From: Nageia nagi
Lineage: Eukaryota > Pinophyta
Assembly (NCBI GenBank): GCA_050084985.1
Contig: JBITNC010000001.1
Coordinates: 81,654,001-81,718,000, forward strand
Direction: 5' to 3'
Length of the DNA: 64,000 nt
Part shown: in pieces, positions 10,636-22,452 of the stretch
How the letters are laid out: every line of letters starts with the position of its first letter
Position numbering within the stretch: position 1 is the first letter of the stretch
The notes under the pieces: generated by a model
Seen by the model: the letters and a program-made list of their open reading frames with translations, nothing else
Told to the model about the DNA's origin: nothing
The model's database searches: none
Program-made: the position numbers and the translations under genes

Positions 10636-11333
10636 TCCAAATTGGATCATGTCAAGTTATTCTTTATAGGAGAAGTACTCATTCCATAGGTATTTGTGCT
10701 TTGATACATATCAAATACTAAAATTAGGAATTGATTGATGTATAAAACCACATCGCCAGCATCATTCCACACTATATTCAATCCATTAGCAACATGTGCC
10801 TTGATGAGTCAGCAAGGGGAATTGAAGGGACATTAATGTTTTGGGAAGTTGAGTGGTTCAACATCTTAAACTAACATCTCAAATATGGTTCTAGGCTTAT
10901 TTAAGGCCATGATACTCTTTGATTCCATAAGAGGGAGTTTTAGAGAGTTTTATTATTTTGGAATTGTAATAATTTGAAGGAATACTAAGAGTTATTCCAA
11001 TTTTGTAGCTCTAAAATCATTCTTCTTATTATAGGATATTGTATTACCATTTTGTTGATGGTATTTCTCTATGCATGCAATATTGTAATGTCCATAGATA
11101 ATGAGAAGAGAAGGCTCTAATTCCATGGTGGATTAACCCACATTGGGTGAACTAGGGTAAATTACTATGTTAATCTTATTGTATATTTGAGATTATTAGT
11201 TTTATAGTTTTTACAATTGTGTAATTTTGAATTTATATGCAATTTGTATGATATCATAATGGTGAATGTTTTTTTTTTCAAATCTATAAGTGAGGATCTA
11301 AGTATGCTATAAGGATTTGATGATTATGGATCA
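10621..11333 (+). repeat. Polypurine tract and 3' LTR
   Basis: The purine-rich ATTAGGGAGG at 10621-10630 precedes an LTR that starts TGATCC at 10633 and ends GGATCA at 11333, a 6 bp terminal inverted repeat. Length is 701 bp. The last 95 bp match the 5' LTR remnant. A TATTTAAGG stretch near 10895 could be the LTR TATA element. Confidence 0.85.
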
Positions 11334-11780
11334 TTTGTAGCTTATATATATCCATATAATTTTAAACTCACTTGATTCTTTATTTCAAAAAGTATCATAA
11401 CAATTGATTTTAAAGAACCACATTTTATTTCCATTCTAAAATATCTATGGAGTAATCAATATGCTTGGTACATTTGGAGGTTACATGATTTGCAAAGTTT
11501 ACAAATATAAATAGTCTACTTTATATCAAGCTACATTTAATACATAAAATATTGTATTAAGATTAAGTCTTCAAAATGTTGTCATAAGTCCTAGCACCCA
11601 TATTGCACTTGATCACTTGGTCATTTTTGAATTTAAGAAATCATTGGTTATGGTAGTAAAACATGCACTAGATAAAAAAAAATGGCTTTAGGGGTGGGCA
11701 ATTTGAGGTGATTTTATTACAACAATTTTTAACCACCTTATGTGTTTAAGTGATAGTTTTGGTGGAATGGTTTTTACCCA

Positions 11781-11802
11781 ACCCCAAAAATATTTTTGGG
11801 GT
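11781..11802. repeat. 22 bp perfect palindrome
   Basis: Sequence of the form ACCCC-A5-T-A-T5-GGGGT, identical to its own reverse complement. It has no spacer and lies in non-coding DNA. No linked terminal repeat was recognised. Confidence 0.9.
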
Positions 11803-12087
11803 AGTGACAAACTACCCCTTATTGAAAATGAGAAAAAAGTAAAAATAAAATACATGCACAAGGAGATTTAGTGGGTGCTTGGAATATTTTTGTTATTTCA
11901 AGTTTTTTGAGCTGAGGGATTGAGGGACAGAGGAGCATTTGGTGTATTAGTGAGATGAGAGAGGAGACGAGACATGTTGTCTAGGACATGTAAGTAGGTA
12001 TTTCAATCCATGAACTTGCATGCTTATAGTATTCTTTTGCATCATGCATATATATATTTGTGCTTTATATTTTCTTACTTATTTTAG

Positions 12088-12378
12088 AAAATCCATGAAC
12101 CTTGTAATCATTACAGATCATGAAACTATGTTTGTATCATGCATCTTGTCAAACTTATCTAGGGTCTTGTGTATTCTTCCACATATTTCATGTGTCTATG
12201 AGAATTTTCCAAAAACCCATTTTGCATATTGTGCAATCATTATAGATCATGAAACTATATTTTCATCATGAATATTTTCAAACAAATCTCAGACCTTATT
12301 TTATTCTTACACATGTTTCATGTGTCTATGGGCCTTTTTCAAAAAATCCATTTTGTGTATCATGCAATCACTAAATTT
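12088..12378 (+). repeat. Tandem repeat, period about 129 bp, 2.3 copies
   Basis: Matching landmarks recur: TG[TC]AATCAT at 12103, 12232 and 12363; GATCATGAAACTAT in copies one and two; TTTCATGTGTCTATG at the end of both. Periods are 129 and 131 bp. Copies differ by about 15 to 20 percent by eye. The third copy is partial. Confidence 0.85.
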
Positions 12379-12690
12379 TATTGAGATAAAATAAAATATT
12401 TGCACCTTAATTTTTACTTGAGGAGAATCAGCTTTCTTGCAAATTGAAGATATTAATAGAAACAACAAGCATACTCATTACAGGGTCTTGTCATTATTAA
12501 TTTTTTCTAGTAAATATATAGTATTTCTATGTAACTGGTATGTTTCATAATCCATAATAGTGCCTAGCATCCAACTTATTGTATAAGATAATAATTCCCA
12601 TCAATAAGATACAATGATAGCCATAATGGAATAATGATGTAGCCAAAATAAAGAGATAATGATGTAATAATGATTAGTAGTATATGTATA

Positions 12691-13690
12691 CTATAGGAAT
12701 TTTAAGTTAGTGAAGTTCAATAAAAAATAAAATATTAAATGGTAAATGGAAAAAGATAAATGGTCAATGGTAAATGGTAAATAGTGAAAGTAATTAATGG
12801 TAAGCTGAAAAAATATCCATGGGTAATATCTAGAAGATATATGTTCTAGAATTATCCATAGGATTATGTGACACAAGGACATGTGATGATATGGAAGTAG
12901 TTATTAATATTTAAAAGGTATTTCTATAAAAGGTTTATGTAGCAAAAGATTTATGTTGCATCCAATGGATATTTTTAAAAATGGTTTGGATATTTCTATA
13001 GATGGAGATATAATGTATTTTAAAATTCAAGTTGTAGAAAAATCTAGATACCTTATCTAGACTATAAATATAGAGGTTTTATGGGCATGTAAGGCAAGTC
13101 AAGCACAAGTCAAGTGAAGTGAAGTCTGGTGTAAGTCAAGTACAAGTCAAGTAAAACTGAGTTGAAGTTATGAGTAGGTTATGAAGTTATGAATAAGTTT
13201 ATATATGTGTGATGAGTCTTGAGTAATAGTGTCATAAGTTAAAAATCATAAGTATGTCAAAGTGTTGTATTGTGTTAGTGATTATCCAAGTGAAGAGAAG
13301 GTTAGAGTTTTCTTGTAAGAAGGATCTCTTTTTGAGGTTGTCATAGTGGTTGTGTTGGATTGGTTTTTGAGTTAAGCAAGTGGTGGTGCTACTCATAGGA
13401 TAATCAAGTACATTACTATCATTATGATTAGATTTTCTTATCATTGTATTGTATTTGTATCTTTACTTTCATTAATATTATTGTATCATTGTTCCATTGA
13501 ATGATTATTATGTTAGTCTTAGTGTCTAAATTACATTATCACTAATTAAAGAGGTGCATCGAGATGAAAGATAATTGCAAGTGTAAGGTTGTGTATTATA
13601 GTTCCTTGTATGCTAAAATAATTGACCTTTTAGTTTTGTTACCTAGACCATTCCTCAGTAGTGGTAATCTTGTACTTACAAGAGCCTTTT
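12691..13690 (+). repeat. Presumed 5' LTR and leader
   Basis: A non-coding stretch upstream of gag with a good TATA-like box, TATAAATA at 13063-13070, and a run of imperfect CAAGTCAAGT repeats at 13093-13155. LTR boundaries and primer site could not be fixed, so the call is by position and promoter-like content. Confidence 0.4.
12739..12800 (+). repeat. Short A-rich repeat of AAATGGT
   Basis: Several imperfect copies of AAATGGT and AAATGGAA in about 60 bases, a simple-sequence tract within the presumed leader or LTR of the next element. Confidence 0.7.
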
Positions 13691-13699
13691 GTTATCATG

Positions 13700-14490
13700 G
13701 GTAAAATTCTTATTTTTCTTGCTCAATCTCATAAGGATTCTCAAGCATTTTTGCAAGATTTCATACATTGGTAATGGATTGAATATGAAGGAACAATAGG
13801 AAAAGTTCCTTCATACATTCCTTGATGAAGTGGCTCATTGATAGTATGAGACACTAGAGGAAGCTATGCAGAATTTTTAGAATCAAGTTCAAGATATATT
13901 TCTTGAAACGTTTGGACCATAAGAAAAGTACTCTAACCTCATTATTAATATCATCAAGTTAGTCCAAGGAATGAATGAAAATATTAGAGACTCCTATACT
14001 CGATCATAATAATTAAGGAGGAATATCAAGGCTCAACTTGGAAAGGATAATCTTGGTGAAAAAGTCATGGATGGTGTGGATAGGTTGCTACTAAATCACT
14101 TCATCTCAAGAATGAGTTAAGATATTTGATAAAGGATGAAGAACCAAAGGCTTACCACTATAGAAAAAGCTAAATATATAGAAAATAAGTAAGAGAAAAG
14201 CATGGAGGAAGAACTAGAAGATATCATAGTTCCTCCATCAACAAGCACTACTACAATAACTTCAACACTAAGTACAACATTCAATTTAATCTCTTTAATA
14301 GAATATGATGACTTGATTTGTAAAATGGGAAAAATGGCTATTAATATTATATTAGAAAAGGAAGTTATGATGCCATACTAACCCTAAGGGGAAGATTGTA
14401 GTCCTAGAAAGAATGTTGCTAAACATATCATTGCTATAGATGTGGGAACAAAGGGAACTATAAGACTAATTATATGAGTAAGCCATAAAC
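13700..14490 (+). pseudogene. gag with broken zinc knuckle
   Basis: A start at about 13699 opens MGKILIFLAQSHKDSQAFLQ. A later frame gives YETLEEAMQNF, QVQDIFLETFGP and LVQGMNENIRDSYTR, fitting a capsid region. Near 14440 the zinc knuckle reads CYRCGNKGNYKTNY; the His and last Cys of the CCHC set are replaced by Asn and Tyr. Multiple stops. Confidence 0.65.
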
Positions 14491-14849
14491 TTCAAGAATG
14501 AAGTTTGAAAAGGGAAAACCACCTATAGATATGGTGGATCTTGTGAAAGAAAAATAATAGGAAGTTAATTTTCTTACCACAAAATGTGTGAAGGAGCATT
14601 TAAAAGAAGGAGAACAAGAAGACAAGAAAAGAGAGGACAATGGAAAAATAAGGAGAAGAAGATAAGGTGTCCCAAGGCCAAGTACCTTATTCAATTTTGG
14701 AGGATCTATCATCACATCCTACAAATATAAAATATGTAAAATTATTGGCATTATATTATAAGAAGAGTAGAGAATTATGAAGTAGACTTAGTGCATAAAA
14801 AAAGAGGCAATGAGATGTTCCTATCCTAGAAGGGGAAGTGGATCCATAT
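14491..14849 (+). pseudogene. gag-protease linker, charged
   Basis: Between the gag knuckle and the protease the plus strand reads as a highly charged linker (EEGEQEDKKREDNGKIRRRR near 14600-14660) with stops. No fold is recognisable. Confidence 0.4.
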
Positions 14850-15440
14850 GCTCCCCAAGATAAGGTACTTTACAATGGTAATTCTATTCCTAACGTTTTA
14901 GTAGATAGAGATGTTATTGTAAATATTATGATAACTTTTGTTATGAATATGTTGTAGTTAAAAATTAACCATGAGTATACACTATAGTTGATGTCATTAA
15001 ATAAGGGTAAATTAAAACTTGAAAGAGTTATTTCAAATGTTGTTATTTCTATTGTTGGAGTTACTTGTATGGTAGATTTACAAGTGATGAAGGATGGTTT
15101 TATACTCTTGGGAAGGCCATGGTTAAGAAGAGTTTATGATTGTAACTACTAGAATTAGGGATACATGAAAATAGGATGAGATAATGTGAGAATTCCAGTG
15201 GTCCTCTAAAGCCATATTGCAAAGACATCAAAGTATGAGAGTGAAGAATGGACATATTTAGGATATATAAGTATGAGTGACGTGGATACTCAAGATGAGG
15301 ATTATGTTGATGTCTCAGTGATGGATATATTACCAACTCCACCTTTTGAATCTATTAAATAATTCACAAAGGAAGTGGTAAATCATATGTAGAAGATCTA
15401 ATTTGGATATGCTATTGAAGAAAGTGATAAGGAAGATTAT
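14850..15440 (+). pseudogene. Aspartic protease, active site altered
   Basis: The frame gives VLVDRDVIVNIM where the D-[ST/G]-G loop is expected, then DLQVMKDGFILLGRPWLRRVYD near 15080-15140, the usual end block LGRPWL. The Gly of the active loop is lost. A degraded linker follows to the RT. Confidence 0.7.
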
Positions 15441-15449
15441 TTTTAACTT

Positions 15450-16315
15450 TTTTGAAGGTATATCCAACTCTTCACCTTTGATTATAAGGAGTTACAACAA
15501 GTAATATGGGTAGAATATTCAATTGAATTGATGGAGAATACTAAGCCCATTAAACAAATGCCCTATAGAATGAATCCTAGTTTATCTAAAAGTGTTAAAG
15601 AGGAAATAGAAAAGCTCTTAGATGTAGGATTTATATTTCCTATAGATAATTTAGTGTGGGATTCTCCTATTGGGATATCTAGAAATAATAATGGAAATAT
15701 AAGAATATGTGTGGATTATTAAAAGTTGAATAAATTCAAAAAGAAAAATCATTATCCCTTCCTTTTTAACATCAAATTTTGGATGAAGTGATAAGACATG
15801 ATTGATACAATTTTACAAATTTTTATAGTGGATATAACCAAGTTATTACAACCTAAGGATCTATTGAATATAAATTTCACCACTCCATGGGGTATGTTTA
15901 ATTATCGAGTGATACCCTTTGGATTATGTAGTGCTCTTGCTACATTTCAAAGACTTATGAATAGAGTTTTTGAGCCTTATATTAGAAAATTAATTAGAGT
16001 TTTTTTAGATGATTTTTGTATATATATGGAAAGAAGGAAAATCATTTGCAAAAATTTGAGAAGGTTTTTGAAATACTACAAGAAGTAAGAACAACATTGA
16101 TTCTAACCAAATGTATTTTTGGATTCTCAAAAGGAGTACTCTTGGGACATGTTGTATATAATAGTGGTATTGAAACAAATCCAAAGCAAGTGACTAAGAT
16201 TAAAGAGTTTGCATTTCCAAGGTATGAGAGAAAATTAAAATTATTTTTGGGGCATGTTGGGTACTATAGGATATTTATCAAGAACTTCTCCAAGATTTCT
16301 CAACCATCGAATTAG
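15450..16315 (+). pseudogene. Reverse transcriptase domain
   Basis: Open pieces at 15528-15722, 15798-16088 and 16016-16315 overlap in different frames. Blocks: PYRMNPSLSKSVKEEIEKLL, IRICVDY then a stop and KLN, FNYRVIPFGLCSALATFQRLM, VFLDDFCIY (FxDD box intact, near 16000) and GYYRIFIKNFSKIS. At least two frameshifts and several stops. Confidence 0.85.
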
Positions 16316-16379
16316 TATTTGAAGAAGGATGTATCATATGAATTGGGAAAATAAGTGAGAGAATAAATTGAGGAGTTGA

Positions 16380-16880
16380 AACAAGCATTTTTAACAACAC
16401 CTTTTTTGAATAATCTTGATTTGAGTAAGCCATTCATAGTCTAAAAAGATGCATCAAATAAAGAACTAGATAGTGCACTTAACTATAAAGATGAAGATTG
16501 AAATGATCATCCTATCCATTGAAGTGTTGATGTAAATTATATAATTACTGAAAAATAAGCTTTACCTATATTTTTTTTCTTTAAATAAATTTATAAATTA
16601 CTTGTTGGAGCAAAATTTTATTATGGTTACTATTCATCAAGCTTTGAAGTATATCATTAATAAGCCTAATCCTATGAGAAGGATTGCAAGGTGGATACTT
16701 CTACTATATGAATATGAGTTTTATATTATGTATAGACTAGACAAGAAGCATATAAATGTTGATACATTATATAGAGAATATGAGGGCATTAGATCTTATT
16801 GTGATGATGATGATTTTACTGATGTAGTTTTATTTTCTATGGAGACTATTCCAAATGAGTACATTGAAATTTGAAATTAC
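16380..16880 (+). pseudogene. RNase H domain
   Basis: Degraded start near 16380, then the open 16602-16874 frame with TIHQALKYIINKPNPMRRIARWILLLYEYEF and RLDKKHINVDTLYRE, the usual end of Ty3/gypsy RNase H. The ending is acidic (DDDDFTDV). Confidence 0.75.
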
Positions 16881-16929
16881 TTAAGAGAATTCAAATTTTC
16901 AAAGGGGAACCAAGATAAGAGGAGAAATT

Positions 16930-17990
16930 ACTCAGGAAAGTAGACCTTATATACTTGTGGATGGGGTGTTATATAGAACTAGAATAGATGGAAAATATAT
17001 TTGTGCCATTGGACAAGATCAAGGGGAAGAGTTAATAAGAGAGATACATGATGGAATATGTGAAGGATATTTTTCTATCCAATTGATAACAATAACACTA
17101 TTGGATGTAGGATATTATTGGCCCACTCTTTTTAAATATTATTTTGGATATTGTAAAAGTTATAATGTTTGTTAATCTTATGGGAATCATAAAATAACAT
17201 CAACATCATTATGTCTAATTCTTCCCTTAAGACCATTTAAGAAATGGGGAATTGATATTGTAGGACCACTCCATCCTATACCAAGACAAAATAGATATAT
17301 TGTTATGGGTACATATTACATGACTAAGTTGGTATAAGAAAGACCATTGAAGGAAGCATCAGTGGAAGTGGTAGTAAGATTTTTGTGTGTGAGTGTACTA
17401 TGAAAAGATTTTGATGTTCATTAGATATTGTGATATATAAAGGAACCCACTTCATTAATGAGGTAGTAGAATATTTAACAACTCAATTTGCATTCAATCA
17501 TAGAAATACAACCACTTACAAACCAAGCATTAATGTCCAAGCAAAATAAACTAATCATGTCTTATGTCATATACTTATTATGGATGCAACATTACAAGTA
17601 CATACATGGGATAAAAGGATTCATGTAAAATGATGGCCATATAGAGATATAGTAAATATATTAGTTAGGTATCATCCCTTCCATTTATCATTTATAATTG
17701 ATGTTATTTTACTTATGGAATTTGATGTTCTAACTTTAAGAACTATATCAAGGAAAAGAAAGGTTGAATGAGGATCTATTAATGTAGTTTCAACAATTAT
17801 ATGAGATTTGTAAAGCATATAATGAGACTATTGAAAATAATAAAATCAAGCAAAATGTGTATTTTAAAAATAATTTGAAATGGTCTCCATTCAATGTCAA
17901 TGATCTAGTCATGGTATATGATTCTATGCATCAAAGAGAAAATACAATAAGTTGTTACCAAAGTGGAATAGACCAACAATAATTGCAATA
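16930..17990 (+). pseudogene. Integrase, catalytic residues lost
   Basis: The open 16957-17175 frame holds the zinc domain (IREIHDGICEGYFS, GYYWPTLFKYYFGYCKSYNVC). Beyond it FKKWGIDIVGPLH keeps the first Asp. The second region reads VIYKGTHFINEVVEYL with Tyr in place of Asp, and the third reads NVQAK-stop-TNH; the AAA at 17544-17546 stands in place of Glu. A C-terminal piece DLVMVYDSMHQRE ends near 17990, where recognisable sequence stops. Confidence 0.8.
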
Positions 17991-18179
17991 AGTATTAAAT
18001 TCCTTAAAATAATATCACATGTATACATAAAAGTATTCAAATTTAATCCATAATTCAATTGCATAATAGGTCCATAATCTTTATTTTTCACACTAAATAC
18101 AAATAATACCACACAATATGTCTCATCAACTACAAGCAAGATCTATTCATAACAACTTGTAGAGAGGATATTTACATTT

Positions 18180-19352
18180 TTTGCATTTACCTTTTCTTTT
18201 CATTTTGGTTGTTGTGGATAATGTGCAATCTTCCAAATATCCTTATTCTCTCATAATTCAATTAGTCTAACAACTCTTGAACCATATCATATTTTTAGTG
18301 GGAGAATCATTTTCAAAAATCAGATCAAACTCCAATAGTAATACCTCATAAACTTGAATCTTATTCCTCATTCATCTATTTTTTTCTTCTCATTGTTACA
18401 CTATTAAGGGAACAAACTTTAGCATTATAAATTTCTCTTTCTATATTTTCTTTTCATTTATGTCTTGGATTTCCTCAACTAATCCTTATTATGATCTTCT
18501 TGATGTATCTCCTCTTGATATTTATTGCATTGAATATTATATTGATCCTTTTATTCTATAATGATATATTCATCCTATTAAAAGCATTCAACTCCACATA
18601 TTCTTATTTTCTAAATTCTGTTACCCTTGTGACATTTCCTCATTTTAAATTTACTCCTAAGGAATTGGATTTTAATTTTAAATATGAGAACTAACTCTTT
18701 AGGTATAAGGATCATCACTCCAAGAAATTTATCCTCCCTAAATTGTATCTTTCCCAAGATCAAATCCAACCCCCTTTACAATTGTACCTTGATATGAAGC
18801 TATTGTAGCAAATGCTAGCAAATTAAAATCTTTTATAAGTGGAATGGTAACACACTATGGTGCATCAACATATAAGATTTAAGTATCATTCAAGAAATAA
18901 ATATTTACCATGGCTACATGGTTAGTGAAATTTTATTTTTGAACTACTTTAGGAGAATATTTATATGGTTCATAATCATTGATAACTCTATTATCATATC
19001 TAGGTGATAGAAGTTGTATAAGTTCCAATATCTATAATGTGAAAAGCTCATGAAATTCTAGAGGATTCCTTGAAAACATTTTATCTTTTTTCACTTTGGA
19101 ATCTCAAGATCCTCTTGATCCTCCTTGGTATCTCCATGATACTACTCCTCACTTGTATTCATAATTATGTTTGTAGGATCATGTTGAGATTCTTTTGATT
19201 GAAGCCTTGCACTTCTTCTATATAAATTCCCAATAGATTGCTTATTATTGTTATATCTTCTAGGTCTTTTTTATCAATGGAGAAAAACTTGTAGATTGGA
19301 TCTAACTATCAATTTCTAAAATACTTGCAATTCAATATTAGTTATATTCAAA
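18180..19352 (-). pseudogene. Remnant of the ORF upstream of gag
   Basis: Minus-strand translation near 19120-19270 gives RRSARLQSKES and later EEXYHGDTKEDQED. The element at 53532-61501 has TRKSARLNKES and ESYHGDSKDND in the same order in its open 243-codon ORF, so the two are homologous. Further along are LYVDAPXCVTIPLI and charged, stop-ridden sequence I cannot assign. Confidence 0.5.
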
Positions 19353-19421
19353 AACCTTAGGGTTTTTAGCATAACTAGTTGAAATGACATTGTGATAGAA
19401 AAGGAATCACATTCATCAATT

Positions 19422-20129
19422 TGTTAATACTACAAATTGATTTTACTCAATTAATAATATTAATTATAATAAAATAAAATACTAAAAAAAATTTCTAAGG
19501 ACTCAATAATTGCAACTCATAAAATCTAATTTCTATATGCCCTAAAGCTATTCAAATTTGAAATAGAAATGTACCATAAACATGTCCGTATTTTGAGTTG
19601 ATCAATCTTGGATTTGTTTCCTATAGATAAAATATGATTTACTCCAAAAATTAAACTGCCTATCCTAAACAAGCATAGACCATTAACACCCTACAATGCA
19701 TCAATGTACATCATTCCAACCTCATTACCATTAAACATACATTTATTATCAAGGTTCCCTATCAAGATATTAGACCTATACTACAATATCATGAAATAAG
19801 GAATGCAGTAAATAATGAAGGCTCAAGTACAAACTTGATAGGTGGTGTTGAAGAACATCAAGCATAAATTGTATTAGTTCTCTATAAAGTTCCATATTAT
19901 ATCATGATACATGAAGAAAAATCCTTCCTCCTTTTATACATGAACTTATCCACCATCAATCAAGATACCTTGGTTAGCACTCAGATCTATCACCATAAAG
20001 CATAGAAATTAATAAATTATTATTTATTTAAGAAGTATACCTTAAATATAATAATAAATCAATTAATTAACTTAGATACCTAAAATATATTTTTTAATTA
20101 TTTATAAAAATCAAATTTAGGTATTAATA
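19422..20129 (-). repeat. 5' LTR of the minus-strand Tat-type element
   Basis: About 708 bp. On the minus strand it starts TATTAATACCTAAATTTG, matching the LTR start at 28137 (TATTAACACCTAAATTTG), and continues in parallel to the TATA-like TATAAAAGGAGGAAGG near 19925-19940 (TATAAAGGGAGGAAGG at 28325). The inner end TGTTAATAC at 19422 is less sure; its length fits the 712 bp LTR at 5145-5856. Confidence 0.7.
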
Positions 20130-21266
20130 TTTAATATGATATGGTGATGTTATGGATGTTATGATGTTGGTACTATGATAATCTAGATATTATTACTTTT
20201 GAGATAAATGATTATGATTCCTTTCACATAATATATTGCCTTAGATTAGTGGCAAGATTTATTTTTATTACTTGGTTATGTTTTTTATAGTTTTTGTTTC
20301 ATGATTTATATTCCTAACCTTGAAAATGAGATTGTTATGTGGTATCAATTAGTAAATTGGGGGCACATGATAGATGAAATTGAGAGGCTCTTTAGCAGTT
20401 TCAAAGAATTAAGATTAAGGGTAGTTAAGATGATAAGTTTTGAATTGGCATGATTAATAATTTGAGTGGGTTCAAATTTAGTCTTAGATGGCTTAGTTAA
20501 ATATAATAGTTTAGAGTGGTGTAGACTAAATTTTGTTGAAAATCAGTTCAAGTCCTAATTCAGTTAGATGTTTTAGTAAAAAGAAAGTAGTTTTAGAGAT
20601 GAATAAGAATTTCCTAAGGGGTAAATTTTTAATTAATTTTTATAGAAAACTATATAAATCAACATATGAAATTAGAAATTTAAAATTTCTAGTTCAAATT
20701 TGTGATGATGAATTTTTACTATTGAAAAAATAAAAGTTTATGTAATATATTGTTGAAAGGATTATGTGGTGCTACACAACATATAATAGAAATTTGTAGT
20801 CAAATTCTTAGTTCAATTTAATGAGGTTTTATCAATTCTTGAATCACTATAGATTTATATTGATTTCAAAAAAATTAGTTAATTTCAAATATTTTATATG
20901 ATTTCAATTTAATGAGGTCATAAGATATTTTGATGATTATTAATGTTTTGAGATAAGTCCTCTTAATTAGGGAAACATTTTAAGATATATTCATTGCTTT
21001 GAGGATATATAAGCAATATTTTAAGAGTATTTACTTGCTTTAAGGACATATATGCAACATTTTATGATATTTTCTTAATATCATGATTATTTGAGTGAAA
21101 TTTGAGGAAATGCTATGAATTATAAGAAGTTAAATATGTTTTTGAGAAAAATTGATGCTATGATTGAATATTTTATATTTAATTGAGATTTTTAGTCTGA
21201 ATCTTGTACATTATAATAATAAAAAATTATGCTTGATAAATATTAGATATAGCTAGCCAAGAATTG
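20130..21266 (+). mobile_element. 3' tail of a plus-strand Tat-type element, left part
   Basis: AT-rich, non-coding sequence continuing across the inserted gag-protease element into 26736-28361, which ends in a polypurine tract and 3' LTR. Only short chance ORFs are present. The assignment is by continuity across a matched 5 bp target duplication. Confidence 0.45.
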
Positions 21267-21271
21267 AGATC

Positions 21272-22452
21272 TGTAAAGATCCCAATACAACTCAAGTGCA
21301 AAATCAACAAATTCAATTACAAGCACCCTAACGTTAGGCCTAAGGCATTAATTACAAGCATATACCATACAATATTTTCAATGGATAAGCTAGGTCATCA
21401 ATATTAAACATGCACAACACCAAGATACCAATGCTAGACAATACTAGCAATCATCAATGAACAAAACTCTACAATGCCAACATCTAGCTTAGAAATGCAT
21501 AATGAGATATACACACCATAACATTACATACATGGACATAATAATAATATAATATAAGATCCAGAAACCCAAAAATTGTATATAAGATGTACAATGCTTA
21601 ATAATATAATACCATGCCCAATAGGGCTAATGTTGGTTTCCAAGGAGCCAATTAGGGCATAGTCAAATGTCTCATTATTGTACTAATAATGGAACCATGG
21701 GATATTATTTCTCCCTTAGAATCTAAATACTCTCCAACAAAGGATCCCTCCTCAAACCTTGGCTAACCATTGAAGGTAGAAGCTATATCTTAGAATACCA
21801 CATATGGGAAAGAGTGTTGCACCAATGTCATAGATGATCAGGATCCCTTAGCCTAAAATCCCTCCTAAATGTTGCACCTATGGGATTGCTTAGTATTTCT
21901 AAGTCTTTTGTACATTGGATGGTATCAAGAGATAAATGTATAATCAGGTATATCTAATAATGAGGCTCCAATGTCTCTTTATACACTCAACCCTATATGA
22001 ATCTCATGTAGGAGTCACCACATGTCTCCCTAATCCCAACATTAGATTCTTGGGGGACTAAAATTTTATGCATACTAACATGGATTCCTAGAGTACATTA
22101 AATGCCAAAATGGGGGTCTAAGAGTCCTATGCATGCCCACATGGATCAAGGGATCATGTGTGGGGTCTAGCTAGTGTTATGCTTGGACAACATGGTAGTA
22201 TGGGAGTCCTATCCATCCATTTAAGTGTAATAATAGACCTTGGGATTCCCACAATCTAGATCAAGATCTCTAAGTACAATATTAACACCTAATCTAAGCT
22301 TGGGAGGGAGAGATCCCACTTTGGGCTCATAGTGGGGTCCATTGACCCATTAAGTCTTCTATTACAAGTTACAAATATGAAAGTACAATGTAATAATAGA
22401 TTATATTACAAGAGGAACCTATTGGGTTTCATAATTAATTACAAACATGCAA
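21272..22452 (-). repeat. 3' LTR of the gag-protease element
   Basis: About 1.18 kb. On the plus strand it opens TGTAAAGATCCC and ends ACAAACATGCAAG. It aligns along its length with 25495-26716. It lacks the outermost 13 or so bases seen in the other LTR (plus-strand GGGGGACATCACA), and the purine tract abuts the truncated edge. Confidence 0.85.

Larger units (their letters stand above)
5857..11333 (+). mobile_element. Chromovirus-type Ty3/gypsy retrotransposon
   Basis: A near full-length internal region with primer site, gag with zinc knuckle, protease, RT, RNase H, integrase, chromodomain-like tail, polypurine tract and a 701 bp 3' LTR. The 5' LTR survives only as its last 96 bp because the minus-strand Tat-type element inserted into it. 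Many stops, a 62 bp tandem duplication in pol and a lost integrase catalytic Glu show it is defective. The missing part of the 5' LTR should lie left of the window. Confidence 0.9.
11334..12690. other. Non-coding gap between elements
   Basis: AT-rich sequence with no coding signature on either strand. It contains a 22 bp perfect palindrome (11781-11802) and a tandem repeat of about 129 bp (12088-12378), listed separately. The origin of the rest is not recognised. Confidence 0.6.
12691..17990 (+). mobile_element. Ty3/gypsy retrotransposon, 3' truncated
   Basis: Plus-strand gag, protease, RT, RNase H and integrase in the usual Ty3/gypsy order, all degraded. No 3' LTR is found: the integrase C-terminus runs out near 17990 into minus-strand Tat-type sequence. 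The lineage is not certain; integrase motifs resemble the non-chromodomain group. Confidence 0.8.
17990..20129 (-). mobile_element. Minus-strand Tat-type element, 5' end only
   Basis: A 5' LTR at 19422-20129, a telobox-like palindrome at 19354-19370 and a degraded leader ORF read toward the left. The left boundary near 17990 is approximate; no gag capsid or pol domain of this element was recognised, so it is truncated. Confidence 0.65.

Noticed and set aside
20330-20375. TGGTATCAATTAG followed by a G-run, resembling a primer site or polypurine tract
   Set aside because: Only a partial match and no LTR end is recognisable beside it.
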